DNA from: Vandiemenella viatica | Lineage: Eukaryota; Arthropoda; Insecta; Orthoptera; Morabidae | Assembly (NCBI GenBank): GCA_031002005.1 | Contig: CM061918.1 | Span: 60,021,478-60,085,477 of the forward strand | Length of the DNA stretch: 64,000 bases | Direction of reading: 5' to 3' | In this document: positions 46,360 through 57,497 of the stretch, piece by piece | Position numbering within the stretch: the stretch's first letter is position 1 | How the letters are laid out: the number at the start of each line of letters is the position of its first letter | The notes under the pieces: generated by a model | Database searches by the model: none | What the model was told of the DNA's origin: nothing | Seen by the model: only the letters and a program-made list of their open reading frames with translations | Program-made: the position numbers and the translations under genes

Positions 46360-46654
46360 GTAAGTATACACAAGTGTCAATTATAGGTTATAAACATAAA
46401 TAGCATTATTTCAGTTTTGTAAACAATAACCTATTGCTTAGACATACGTTTTGTAAATTAATTGATATTGGTATGAGGTTACATTTGCGAAGTATAAGCA
46501 AGTGCTAAATAGCTAAACTACTAAGCGAAATAACAAAAGATTTCGTTCTTCCTTTCGATACTATCTTTGGTATGAATAGGCCTAATGTCATTGGATATGG
46601 CTATTAGGTACTATTACTTCTGTGCCGCGCCCGTAGAGTAGGTTAATATTTTCG

Positions 46655-47704
46655 TTGCATCAAGTTGGGACCGCAGGTAAATGGTTTAAATCATACATTG
46701 AAAGCCGAATGCAAAAAGTTTCAATTTTTGATTCTAAAATAAGTAAAGATGCTTCATCAGACTGGGAGAAAATAAAACATGGAATTCCACAAGGCTCTGT
46801 CTTAGGTCCCCTCCTCTTTCTGTTATACATCAATGACCTTCCTGGAAATTTATCCGACGAAGTTAAGAGTGTTTTATTTGCAGATGACACTAACCTTACT
46901 GTGCGTAAAACACCAAACAGTACTATAGAATTTAATGTAAATGAAGTACTTAGAGTAGTAGCAAATTGGTTTAAGGCAAATTCATTAAAATTAAATTTTG
47001 AAAAAACACATTATATTAGGTTTAAAACAAAAAACTATGCACAGCCAGATATATGTATAAACTATAAAAACAACACAATCTTAGAAACAGAGAGTATAAA
47101 ATTTCTTGGTATTAAAATAGATCAGAAACTCTGTTGGCTTGATCATATCACTACACTACTGGCAAAGTTAAGTAGTGCCACCTTTGCAATACGAACACTT
47201 TCTCTAACAGCAGATCTAGAATTAATGAAACAGGTGTACTACTCATATTTTCATTCAGTAATGTCATATGGCATAATTTTTTGGGGAAACTCTTCACAAA
47301 GTAAAAAAGTTTTCATAGCACAGAAAAGAGCTATTAGGTTTCTGTGTAGGGTAAAACCAAGAACTTCTTGCAGACAACTCTTTAAGAAACTGAATATTCT
47401 TACAATGTATTCTCAGTATATATATTCTCTCATGAGCTTTGTCATAGAAAATTTTAACCTGTTTACACCTAATTCACAGGTACACAGTTTCAATACAAGA
47501 AACAGAAATAACTTGCATAAAACACAAACATCTCTGTCATTAGTACAAAGAGGAGTTAATTATTCTGGGATACATCTGTTTAATAAACTACCTAATCGTA
47601 TAAAACAGCTTTCAGATAATAAAGATGTATTCAAACAAAAACTTAGAGATTATCTTATTGGCAACTCCTTCTACTCCATTCAAGAATTTGAAGAAAATAA
47701 TTAA
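46655..47704 (+). CDS. non-LTR retrotransposon reverse transcriptase, 5'-truncated
   Basis: A 349-residue open frame with no stops. It holds GIPQGSVLGPLLFLLYINDL (RT motif 4) and LFADDTNL with the catalytic FADD, then SLKLNFEKTHYIRF and IKFLGIKID (motifs 6-7), followed by the usual C-terminal thumb and tail. There is no endonuclease or early RT motif, so the copy is truncated on the 5' side. This LINE lies between the two candidate exons at 46067 and 48592. The intact frame suggests it is recent. The clade is probably CR1/Jockey-related; not assigned further. Confidence 0.88.
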   Translation: MHQVGTAGKWFKSYIESRMQKVSIFDSKISKDASSDWEKIKHGIPQGSVLGPLLFLLYINDLPGNLSDEVKSVLFADDTNLTVRKTPNSTIEFNVNEVLRVVANWFKANSLKLNFEKTHYIRFKTKNYAQPDICINYKNNTILETESIKFLGIKIDQKLCWLDHITTLLAKLSSATFAIRTLSLTADLELMKQVYYSYFHSVMSYGIIFWGNSSQSKKVFIAQKRAIRFLCRVKPRTSCRQLFKKLNILTMYSQYIYSLMSFVIENFNLFTPNSQVHSFNTRNRNNLHKTQTSLSLVQRGVNYSGIHLFNKLPNRIKQLSDNKDVFKQKLRDYLIGNSFYSIQEFEENN

Positions 47705-47917
47705 TTGTACTCATTATGACGTTTGCAAAACTCAGTTGCAAAAATGTATGTTTATTATTATTTCTTGTATTTGTAAAATATGTATATATTTACTATGATA
47801 TGACTCATATTATGTGTATATGTATCAACAATGACATGTTTCACATCCCAGAGGTATTTCCTCAGCAGGGATCCATGGAACAAGATTGATAAATAAAAAT
47901 AAATAAAAAATAAAGTC
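47705..47917 (+). repeat. LINE 3' UTR and A-rich tail
   Basis: Continues from the RT stop to an A-rich tail built on AAATAAAAATAAATAAAAAA ending near 47917, typical of target-primed insertion. The target duplication was not resolved. Confidence 0.65.
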
Positions 47918-48052
47918 TAAGGTATGTTTCTTGTGCTGTTATGTACACCCATTCTAGAAAGGTATGACCTCAAAAACAGGGATGGCAAATTTTAAAGCTA
48001 TGGCACTGCCAATTTCTAGTCTGCTATAAGCTTTATATCGGCCTAACATAAC

Positions 48053-48185
48053 CTTCCAGTTAAGGTATCTCGAGAACCATAGTAGATATAAAAAATAATA
48101 ATTATTATTTTACGATTTGTTTCATCGAGCTGCATAAGTATTTATCATCAGATTGTGGCACCACGGTAGGGCATAATGATTGTGC
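48053..48185 (+). repeat. fragment of Merlin-type terminal repeat
   Basis: Shares with the 55597 element's terminal repeat and with 60870-60998 the order TATCTCGAGAAC, ACGATTTG, CATCGAGCTGCATAAG, and GTGGCACCACGGTA. It is isolated here with no partner arm identified. Confidence 0.6.
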
Positions 48186-48591
48186 TGCCAGAGTGTATTA
48201 TATTAAACATTACAGAAAGATTTGAAATCATAAAACCAAATCCACCTCAACTCATACCTTATTATGTTATCAATACTTGGAAAGTAGTGGTTGTGTAAAA
48301 TTCATCAGTTTTGATTTAGAATTAGAAATATATAGTCCACAAACACTTAGATCAAAATGATCTTCACAAAAATAATCCTTAACTCTGAGATAAACTATGA
48401 GCATCCTCCATCCTTACAAGTTTTAACCACTTTTTACGTATTTGTTCATTGCTAGGACATAATATATTATATAAATAACTAGTTTGGGGTTTTTATTGTT
48501 GTGCTTCTACACTGGGGCACTGCACAGTACTTATAAAACGAGGAATTCATTTTTAATTCAAGAAAACTTGACAACTGCCGTATACATACAG

Positions 48592-48661
48592 GACTGCTTT
48601 GAATTGGTTCGGGTGGTGTGACATCATTCAAGACGCCATGACAGTCTTGAGCGATTTCGAG
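48592..48661 (+). CDS. candidate second exon of the unrecognised gene
   Basis: Preceded by ATACATACAG and followed by donor GTAAAT. In the phase left by the 46067 segment it reads MTALNWFGWCDIIQDAMTV then LSDFE with no stop (70 bases, ends in phase 0). It is GC-richer than its flanks. TCGGGTGGTGTGAC at 48609-48622 is the exact reverse complement of 46098-46111. The function is unknown. Confidence 0.3.
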
Positions 48662-48824
48662 GTAAATTTAAAATCGTTTTTTAAAATGCAAAATGTAAAT
48701 GTAATTGTTCAACTTTTTTTAAAAAAATAATACTTTTGGGTAAATTAGATACTAAGGTAAATTTCCTAAGGTAATTTCTCAAATTTAGTCAACTAGCCAA
48801 TTAAACCTTTTTCTATCAAGCGGT

Positions 48825-49010
48825 AAGGCTCTGGCCTCACATTCGGGAGGACGAGGTTTCAAATCCCAGTCCGGCCATCCTGGTTATGGTTCCCCGAAAT
48901 CACTCCTGATGAATGCCAGCATGGTTCCTTGAAAAGGCCACAGCCAAATTCGTCCCCGTTCTTTGCCCTGATACTTTTGCGCCTCGGTGTAAAATCCGCA
49001 AAAAGAAGGT
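48825..49010 (+). repeat. tRNA-derived SINE (family S1)
   Basis: AGCGGTAAGGCTCTGGCCTC, box B GGTTTCAAATCCCAG, CCGGCCATCC and a tail with CGGTGTAAAATCC. The head is slightly shortened. Confidence 0.8.
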
Positions 49011-49107
49011 TTCGTTCAGAATAAATATGCTTTCCCTCTATTACTCTACATGATACTGTTGCATTTTAAATTTAGTATAGATGGTATAATTGTTGTTAAA
49101 TACTTAC

Positions 49108-49259
49108 CTTTCCTAGTGACTTTCGCCTACTATAGATGAAAGAAATTTTGGTGCTTGGGTTGGTTCTTACCCGGTTATCTATGCTTCCGTCCTTCCACCT
49201 GATATTTTCACGCGTCACTGATAATACGCCAAATGAATTCCTTGATCGTCTCGCAGAAA
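49108..49259 (-). CDS. candidate first coding exon of an unrecognised minus-strand gene
   Basis: On the minus strand an ATG near 49259 opens MFSARRSRNSFGVLSVTREN and stays open for about 50 codons. It ends SRRKSLGK exactly at a strong donor, GTAAGTATT. The sequence upstream to about 49390 is CpG-rich, as a promoter or 5' UTR would be. An alternative donor, GGTAAGAA, lies inside. The protein is not recognised. The plus-strand open frame over the same bases has no splice or start support. Confidence 0.3.
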
Positions 49260-49424
49260 ACATCTGTTTACGGGGGCGGAGTACTCGTTTGCCGGTTCAG
49301 CCGTTAGGAGCGTTGCGGTCGACGTCTATGGTCGCAGAAAGCTTCTTGGCTCTTTACTTGTCCACGCTCAACGAAGCTTAAATGTTAGACAGTATAATGT
49401 TATTTTCGATGGTTTTTTACTTAT

Positions 49425-49655
49425 GGCTTTACGCCTCGACGAGGTCATTAGAGGCGGGATGGGATTGGGGACAAGGAACGGGAAGGAATTTGGCCATAGC
49501 CTTTTGAAGAAAGCATCCCTGCATTCGCCTGCAGTGATTTGGGGAAACCATGGAAAACCCAAATCTGGAAACCCGGACGGAGATTCGAACCCGCGTCCTA
49601 CCGAATGCGAGGCCAGAACGTTAACCGTTCACCCACCATGCTCGGTCGTTGGTTG
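49425..49655 (-). repeat. tRNA-derived SINE (family S1), minus strand
   Basis: Near full-length. On the minus strand it reads AGCATGGTGGGTGAACGG, box B CGAATCTCCGTCCGG, CCATGGTTTCCCC and CGTCGAGGCGTAAAGCC. It lies immediately upstream of the minus-strand exon candidate at 49108-49259. Confidence 0.88.
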
Positions 49656-50317
49656 TAATTACATTGAGGCAAGCTGCATTTTTTTTTTTCTAGATTTTAC
49701 TGAGAACTAATATTTGCCTGCAGCTTGATTTGTGTGGACTTAGTTAATTGAAATTTTTTCCATCACCAGAGGTGGACAAATATTAACATAACAAATTTTT
49801 ATCGGAGAATATTAATCTAATGCTTGAAAATTCTATCGAAATACCACAAATTACGGATAAAATCATAAAAAACCTAAATTAGGCTACCGGTACTAGGTAG
49901 GTTTACTGTAAAATATTCAATCTTCAGATTCATAATTTCATGAAAGAGTATATATATATATATTCACGTTTATGAGATTTTGCTAATGTTTTTTAGCAGC
50001 CAAAACAATTACGTCATTTCATTGCAAAATTAGGTTAGATCTCTACATAGATGGCACAATGAAACGTTTTCTTATTTCAGGTAACTCACACGCATTATCA
50101 ATGCTGAGTTAACAACCTCCGGTCAGGACTGTAAAAATTTAAGAAGCTGTGGCCACAAATTGTCAATGACAAACTAATATCAATGCTCGAAAGTCGCTGA
50201 GCAGATATTAAACATAATATCTTAGCAGATTTTTAACTTAAATAATACATTTTCTGATCATTTTGGACGTTTTTATCGTTGATGGTGTAAATAATCTCCG
50301 ACGATTGTATTAAGAGT
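49656..50317. other. intergenic stretch without recognised features
   Basis: AT-rich with a short TA repeat near 49950. Nothing else is recognised. Confidence 0.5.
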
Positions 50318-50505
50318 CATTGGTGCTTGTTTCGAATCCCTGTCCGGACGTACACATTTGGGTTTTCAAAGTTTTCCCCAAAACTCTCCAGGTGAATTCC
50401 GGGATGCCATGGCCGAATTCCGTTCCTCGCCCCCACCCTTTCCTGCCTCTAATGACCTAACGTCGACGAGACGTAAAACTGTAAAAAAAAAAAAAAAAAA
50501 AAAAA
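50318..50505 (+). repeat. 5'-truncated SINE S1 with A tail
   Basis: Starts near box B (TTTCGAATCCCTGTCCGG) and runs through the S1 body (CCTCTAATGACCTAACGTCG) to a pure A run of about 23 ending near 50504. It abuts the 3' end of the CR1-like LINE. Confidence 0.85.
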
Positions 50506-50823
50506 TATCATATGTTTTCATATCTACATCTACATCTATACTCTGCAAATCACAAACATAGTGGGTGGCAGAGGGTGCTGAGCACCAATCCTTATTCAGT
50601 GCATTCCAATCCCGAACAGAACGAGGAAAGAAGGTATACATAAATGTATCAGTACGGCATCTTATTTATCGAATCTTATCCCTCCTGTCATTGCGACCTA
50701 AATAGATTGGCGGCAGAATTTTTTCCTTGCATTCGTAAATTAAAGATTTTCGCATATTCTCCAACAAATTCAAACGAAAACGACGTCATCTGTCCACCAA
50801 ACAATACCAGCCCAACCCACGTA

Positions 50824-52290
50824 TCAGCTCAGTGACACGTAAGGACTGTAACTAGTAGTCACGAATCGAGCGGCTTCCCTCTGTACATTCTCTAACGTGT
50901 CAATCAATCCCTTGCGATACGGATCCCAAATTCCACAATAGTATTCCAAATACGGACGGACTAGTGTCTTGCACGCTATTTCTTTTGTATGAGCATTACA
51001 ACTTTTCAAAATACGACATATAAATCGTAGTTTAGTATTAGCTTTGCCTACGACGGAAGTTATGTTCAAGTCCCATTTCATGTTACTTTGTACTGTAACG
51101 CCTAGATACTTCAGGAAATCCACAGTGTCAACAACTGAATTGTTAACTTTGTACTCGTAAGCAAACGGGGTCTTTTTATTACTTATTTGCATTGCCTTGC
51201 ACTTTTTGCAGTTAAGTGTAAGCTGCCATTTACGGCACCATTCCGAAATAACATCCACATCTCGCTGAATTTCTAAGCAATCGTCAGAGCATCTCACTTC
51301 CCTATAAATAAGTGCATCATCAGCAAACAATCGCATCCTGCAATTAACGCTGTCACCGAGAACGTTTATAAAAATTAAGAAAAGAAGTGGTCCTATTACA
51401 CTTCCTTGAGGAACGCCCGAAGTAACATCTAGCTAAGAGGCTTCCCCGTCAACAACGACATACTGTGACCAACCAGTTAGAAAATCGCGTATCCATTCGC
51501 AAATCTGATCAGAGATGCCGTACGCTCGAATCTACGCTAAAAGTCGTTTGTGTGGTACAGAGTCAAAAGCTTTCTGAAAATCCAAGAAAATAGCATCAAC
51601 TTTTGATCCTGCATCAATAACTTTCATTACGTCATGCGAAAATAGAGCCAGTTGCGTTTCACACGATCGGTTCTTCCGAAATCCGTGTTAGTTTGCTGTA
51701 AGTAACTCCTTTTCATCTAGAAACTTCATAACGTTACAGCATATGACATGTTCCAGAATTCTACTGCAAACAGATGTTAGAGATATGGGTCGATAATTCC
51801 TAGGATCTCTCCGATCTCCTTTCTTGAAAACGGGAATCACTTGCGCTATTTTCCAGTCAGAAGGTACTTTTATTTCTTCTAAAGATTTACGAAATATATC
51901 TGACGGAAATGGTTCTATTTCTTCCGCGTATTCCGAAAATACTCTTACTGGTATACTATTGGGAACCGGCGCTTTCCCCCACTTCAGGGGCTTTAATTGC
52001 TTTGTGATACCTACACTATCAATTTATACTCGATCCATCTCAAATTCTACACGCCGTGGAAAAACGGGAACGTTTTCAATGTTTTCGTCAGCGAAAGAAT
52101 TTTTAAATTCGGTACCCTTGTCACGGCTGTCAACAACTTCCCGACCGTCTTGTAGTATATCTGGCATATTGTTGTCACAAGCACTAACTTTTTTTACATA
52201 CGACCAAAATTTCTTTGGATTTTCGACGAGGTTCTTGGAAAGTGAGTTGCATTGAAAGTCATTGCGCATCGCATTCTTAACATGTCCTCT
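50824..52290 (-). pseudogene. CR1-like reverse transcriptase, broken
   Basis: Motifs in order on the minus strand: VIPVFKKGDRRDPRNYRPIS, HGFRKNRSCETQL, IFLDFQKAFDSVPH, SGVPQGSVIGPLLF, and LFADDALIY with catalytic FADD, then LKYLGVTVQ and RPYLEYYCGIWDPY. The last 170 residues (50824-51336) are uninterrupted. In-frame stops lie upstream, for example before HGFRKNR and after the KAFDSVPH segment. Confidence 0.85.
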
Positions 52291-52599
52291 TGTCTCAGCT
52301 AACTTTTATAAATCCTATACATCGTCCTTCTTGAGCGTGCATGTATCATCCTTTGCTTTTTAAGTAACCTTTTAACTTCACGTGTAAACCACGGGGGAAC
52401 GTTCCCATACCTGATTATCCTTTTCCGTATATGTAAGTCCATACCTTTCCTGACTATATTCATGAATCGGAGCCACATCTTTTCAACCGAGTCTCTTCCT
52501 TCTATAAAGGAAATGTAATTATCCCTCAAAAACGATTTTAAACTCTCCTTTGGGGCGTTTTCGAACCTGTAAACGACCCTTTCTTTTTTCTTATTGCGC

Positions 52600-53290
52600 G
52601 CGACTGTTAATTTTACTGTAGCAATTACAGCTTTATGATCACTTATTCCCGTGGTGGTAGAAATGTCCGTGAATAATTAAGGCTATTTGTAACGAGAATA
52701 TCTAAAATGTTTTCGTTGTGGCACCGCGTTGGTTCAGTGACGAGCTGCTCAAGATTAAGATCTGAGAAAAGGTCAAGAATAATCTCACAGGATATTTTAT
52801 CCCTGCCACCAGTAACGTGGGCGTAATTAGTCCAGTCGATGTACGGAAAGTTGAAGTCACCTCCTAGTATTATTCCATGATCCGGAAATTGACGGGCTAT
52901 ATTACTTACATTATTTCTTATGGCCTCAGCAACAGCTACATCTGCATCTGGTGGACGATAGAAAGACCCTATTAGACGTTTTGTCCTAGCTACTTTTAGT
53001 CTAATTCATAGGATTTCACAGACCGTATCGATATTTATTTCGTTACACGACATGTGTTTACTAACAGCTATAAACACACCACCTCAATTTGAATGAAACC
53101 TATCCTTACGGAAAACATTCATGCTATTGTTAAAAATTTCTGCTGAACTTATATTCCGTTTTAACCAGCTTTCAGTACCTAATACAATATCTGCTTCTGT
53201 GCTACTAATAATGCTTTCAAGCTCAGCCCGCTTATTACAAACACTTCTACGGTTAATAACGAGTACTTTTACGGTCGAGATTTATTTACG
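52600..53290 (-). pseudogene. LINE apurinic-like endonuclease domain
   Basis: Minus-strand frames contain TESWLKRNISS, VFRKDRFHSN, GSFYRPPDAD, and GDFNFPYIDW. The T-E-x-W, Y-R-P-P and G-D-F-N blocks are the metal and phosphate-binding motifs of non-LTR endonucleases, and SDHKAV carries the terminal catalytic His. Stops interrupt the frame at least twice. Confidence 0.8.
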
Positions 53291-53399
53291 CTACTCCTAA
53301 CATATGGTGCCGAATTTAATTGGGCTGTCCGTAACTATAATCCCAGTTTCGTGTCTACCTATCTCAGGCTAAAAAATCCCCCAATGCACTCCACACGGT

Positions 53400-53775
53400 C
53401 CCGGCCACCCGTGTAGCAAATTCACGTGTGTAGTGCACACCTGATCTATCCAAGGGAACCCTAAACGACTCGACCCCAGGGCGAAGATCTAGGAATCTAC
53501 AGCCATGATTCGCAGAAACGCCGCAGTCTCTGGTTCAGACCCTCGACTCGGCTCTGAACCAGAGGTCCACAGTCGGTTCTATGGATAATGCTGCAGATAG
53601 TTAACTCAGCCGAAATCTTGCGGTCATCAACCACAGAGCTATGACCAAGCCGCCGGAAGGAAGAGAGGACACCCTCCAACCCAAGGAGGCAAGCATCATT
53701 GGTGCCGACATGATCTAAAATCTGCAGTTGGCTACACCTCGTCCGCTCAATGGCATCCGGGATGGCCTGTTCCAC
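53400..53775 (-). pseudogene. CR1 ORF1 esterase (SGNH-like) domain fragment
   Basis: Minus-strand reading gives ILDHVGTNDACLLGL, then PLVQSRVEGLNQRL, then FLDLRPGVESF and SGVHYTREFATRVAG. HxGTND is the conserved block III and the late GVHYT carries the catalytic His of SGNH-type esterases found in CR1 ORF1 proteins. The N-terminal nucleophile block is missing because the copy is truncated. Confidence 0.65.
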
Positions 53776-54320
53776 ACAATTTTAAACTCCTTCAGCGTTT
53801 TTTTGGTAAAATATTCATCACTTGGTAATTTATTCCAATCCCTGACACCTTTACCCACAAAAGAAATTTTTTCCATTCCATTGTGCATGAAATCGAGTGC
53901 CATCTTGTGGTCGTAGTAATCCCTTCCATGCACCATTCCTAATTCCTGGACCAAAATCCTTCCAAGCCATGTACTCTCCCAGCACTCTCTTCACCCTGCT
54001 CTTGTCTTGCTATGATTCCCAATCCAGCTCTTTTATCATATCAGTTACTGACTAGCTCCTGCGATAATTTCCACAAACAAATCTAGCAGCCCTTCTTTGC
54101 AACCCTTCCAACTCCTGTACTTAATACTCAAAATGGGGACCTATACTACTCCACCATATTAAAGCAATGATCTGACCAATGTTTTGTAATTCATTTCCTT
54201 AACTTCTCTAGTCCATCCTCTCGTCACCCTCTGCAGTAAATAAAGGATTTTATAACTTCTGTCGCATGTTTGCCAAAAAATTCAAACTAAATCTGTCCGG
54301 AGATAGTTCCAGCAGAACGT
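53765..54320 (-). pseudogene. C-terminal tail of a second CR1-like LINE
   Basis: Minus-strand frames give LQRRAARFVCGNYRR and, near the end, GVRDWNKLPSDEYF followed by KTLKEFK. These are the familiar C-terminal blocks of CR1/Jockey reverse transcriptases (QRRAARF...WNxLP...TLxxFK). It abuts the truncated 5' end of the LINE at 50521-53775. Confidence 0.65.
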
Positions 54321-55588
54321 ACGAATCAATTATGTGATTCTTTCGTAAGGACTGTTGCAAGATGCCTCTGTAGTTTCTCTATATTGTTGATTAATCTCTT
54401 GTGCCATGAGTCCCTAAAGGTACAACAGAAATGTTGAATTCTTTGTTTGGATTGGGTTGTCGTATGAATCAGAACCGGGAACAGTAAAAAAGAACGAGCA
54501 AAAGTATATTGGAAATTTTGATTTTGGTTCTGGGCAGATAGAATGAGGTGTTAAGGAGTTTGGGAGAAGAAAAAAAACTTGTTCATGATGACAGAAAGAC
54601 TAAATCGTCTTGCTACACAGAAATTGATTGCAGATGAGAATCATGAAAGGGAAGATACAAGGAAAAAGAAGTTTAACAACCAGCAAAGGAGAGGAAGGTA
54701 AAAGAAATTCACTGAAGTATAGTAACAGATGTCGTGCTTTCTATTACAAAAAAAAAAAAAAACTAGTTCTTTTGTTTCTTCATCAAATAACAATGTTCAG
54801 TTATTGTTTTCCCTTGCAATAGTTTTTCTTGAGATACTAGAGACAGCATATCGAGAAATCTGCTTTATTGCTCAAAACAGAATTAATCAATTTGTGTGTA
54901 ATTCGATTACTTGCTTATCTTTAATTTTTAATTTAAAATTATATGTAGTTACAAAATTAACGAATGACTTTGTGCGAAATATTTCTTGACTACATTTGGT
55001 TTGCGACATGGCCTGCCGCAGAACGAATTACCCGTAAAATTTTTACTCTTGGTCCAGGCTGAATTTCAACCTAACCATGATCACTATGACAAAACGAACC
55101 AATTTATGTTGATATTATCCCTGTACCGATAATTTTTGTGTCATTTTTATAGTGCTGCTAACATTTCGCGGTTGCGGAGCATCCCATATTTCGGCATTTT
55201 TAATTTAATTCGTGGTGACTTTTCCAGAAAAGGAGAGTGCTAAACGTGAAGAGGACACTATAAGGAAGCAGTTAATCCAAATTTCAACAGGTCAGTAACA
55301 GTATTTCGCTGGTGGAGAAAGTCCCACCCCACCCTTATTTTCTTTCATATCGTTTCTAGATTCAGTTTGTACATTGTTTTTTGTCAAGTTATGAGAGGAA
55401 ATATTTATTGCTCTGGCTTAACTTGAATATTTTGACCTTTTTAAAATTCCAGAAAACTCGTATATACAAAAAAATTTCACTGGACGCTTCGACTGTTAAT
55501 AGGAGAAGAGCACATTGGTAAGTATCACCATTTTCTGCACTATTAATATAAAAACTTGTTGGCAAGAATGAACGGTACTTGACTAGGA
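54321..55588. other. flank of the Merlin element
   Basis: No gene. It contains a minus-strand copy of the dispersed module at about 55049-55077. A segment at about 55110-55325 is repeated in the same orientation at about 60455-60660; shared strings include CCGATAATTTTTGTGT and GAAGCAGTTAATCCAA. Confidence 0.55.
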
Positions 55589-55596
55589 CAATGTTT

Positions 55597-55932
55597 GGGG
55601 ATTCTACGATATCCGAGGCACTGAAATTTTACGGATTTGATGGTTGATTCTGATAGCTCTCGACGAGACAAATCGAAAAGGAAGAATAAGTTTTTTTGGT
55701 ATCTCTCTTAGTTTGCGAGATATCAAATGTTTAAAAAACGAAAATATACACCTCACTACTGATTATTATCCAAGAAATATGTATTGTTACCTGTTTAAAA
55801 TTAACGCAGATATATACTAACGATCATTATTCCATAAGGAAAGGATTTCGTGTATATCTTCCGTGTACAAACCCAGAAACGAAACAGAAAGAAGTCAGTA
55901 ATAAGTTACGCTTAGCGCTGCCATTATGTACC
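55597..55932 (+). repeat. left inverted repeat of the Merlin element
   Basis: Matches 59772-60108 in reverse orientation almost throughout, including CCGAGGCACTGAAAT, CTCGACGAGACAAATCGAAA and CTTCCGTGTACAAACCCAGA. Homology ends inward near GCGCTGCC and TGTACCA. Confidence 0.88.
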
Positions 55933-56240
55933 AAAGACGTTGTTTTACTGTAAGCTTCCAACGATTTTGTAGCACAGATATAGCTGTGCTACCTAGGATA
56001 TTATTAATTTTACACATCTGGCATGGCTGAAAACTTGTTCGAACGAAAATAATTAATATTGTAACAAATGGCTCTGTGTTGTTAGGACGGAGTGAAATAT
56101 TAACATACAAAATAAAAAAATTATGTATTTACTATTTCTCAAGGAAATATATCATGCACATCCATCTTCTAGTTATTACATACAAAATGGACGAGTACGA
56201 AAAGTCGCTCAATTACTGACAAATTCTTCCTGTTACATCT

Positions 56241-57170
56241 GTGAGGCGCGTGCGTAAGGCGGTTGAGGTTAGGTTGGAATGCAGCGTAGATCAGAAAGAA
56301 AATGTCTTTTGTTAATATCTGTGAAGTAAGGCGGTGGAGATAAGGTTGGAATGCGACGTGGACCACAAGGAAAATGTCATCTATTCATATCTATGAGGAC
56401 CGTGCGTAAGGCGGTTGTGGTTAGGTTGGAATGTGACCTGGACCAGAAGGAAAATACGTCTATTCACATCTGTGAAGTTCGTGCGTAAGTTGGTTGAGGT
56501 TAGGTTGAAATGTGGCCTGGACCAAAAGGAAAATACGTCTATTCACATCTGTGAAGTTCGTGCGTAAGTTGGTTGAGGTTAGGTTGAAATGTGGCCTGGA
56601 CCAAAAGGAAAATTCCTATTCACATTTGTGAGGTTCGTGCGTCAGGCAGTTGAGGTTAGGTTGGAATGCAGCCTGGACCAGAAAGAAAATGTCTATTAAC
56701 ATCTGTGAATTTCGTGCATAACGCTGTTGAGGTTAGGTTGGAATGCAGCCTGGACCAGAAGAAAAATTTCGTTTATTCACATCTGTAAGGTTCGTGCGTA
56801 AGGCAGTTGAGGTTAGGTTAGAATGCAGCCTGAACCAAAAGGAAAATGTCTATTCACATCTGTGAGGTTCGTGCGTCAGGCAGTTGAGGTTAGGTTGGAT
56901 TGCAGAATGGACCAGCAGGAAAATGTCGTTTATTCACATCTGTGAAGTTCGTGCATAAGGCGTTTGAGGTGAGGATGGAATGCGGCCTGGACCAGAAGGA
57001 ATTTTTTTTTTTTTCACATCGTTGAGGTTCGTGCGTATTAAGGTGGTTGAGGTTAGATTGGAATGCGGCTTGGACCAGAAGTAAAATATCACCTATTCAC
57101 TTGTGTGAGGTTCGTGCGTTGGGCGGTTGGTGTTAGGTTGAAATGCAACCTGGACCTGAAGGAAAATGTC
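56241..57170 (+). repeat. 12-unit minisatellite inside the Merlin element
   Basis: About 930 bp made of 12 units averaging 77-78 bp. Each unit reads roughly TGAGGTTCGTGCGTAAGGCG, GTTGAGGTTAGGTTGGAATG, CAGCCTGGACCAGAAGGAAA, then ATGTCTATTCACATC. Units differ by substitutions and small indels, and the fourth and fifth are nearly identical, which points to recent local duplication. Each unit carries TTAGGTTGG, which includes the insect telomere word TTAGG once. Confidence 0.92.
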
Positions 57171-57497
57171 TCCAAGGGCACAACTAATTTCCGGGATATC
57201 GCTCTGGGGTATGCTACGATAACTGCAACTTCATAATTTCTTTGTAAAAACATTGCATGTATCAAAAAATCCATAAAAAGCCATTTTTAGTTCATAACTA
57301 AGTAGATGATTTTGCTGCAGAAAATGTAAACATTTTCTACACCCAGAACGCACCACGAGGAAGTATCACTCTACTGCGTTCCATACACACGTAAATGTGT
57401 AATATTTATTTTTCTTAGATAAATTAATTAATGTTTGATAAAATAAATTATAGATTTTAATCATTTTTTACGTGTGCAGAAATAACATTGTAAAATT

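Larger units (their letters stand above)
50521..53775 (-). mobile_element. CR1-like non-LTR retrotransposon, decayed
   Basis: Read on the minus strand it has, in order: an ORF1 tail with an esterase-like domain (53400-53775), an endonuclease (about 52600-53290), a linker, reverse transcriptase (about 50824-52290) and a 3' UTR ending in repeated ATGTAGATGTAGAT near 50521. That hexamer-repeat 3' end is typical of CR1-like elements of arthropods. Several stops and frame shifts are present, and the 5' end is truncated inside ORF1. About 3.25 kb. Confidence 0.88.

Noticed and set aside
49136..49381. Plus-strand gene of 81 codons
   Set aside because: No splice, start or family support. The same bases fit a minus-strand exon with a strong donor better.
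50824..51336. Independent host gene on the minus strand
   Set aside because: It carries FADD and the other reverse transcriptase motifs, and adjacent sequence supplies the rest of a CR1-like element.
56241..57170. CRISPR-like regular repeats
   Set aside because: The units are contiguous variants of one 78-bp sequence with no unique spacers, in an insect genome. It is a minisatellite.
56241..57170. Interstitial telomere array
   Set aside because: TTAGG occurs once per 78-bp unit and is not itself tandem, so this is not telomeric repeat DNA.
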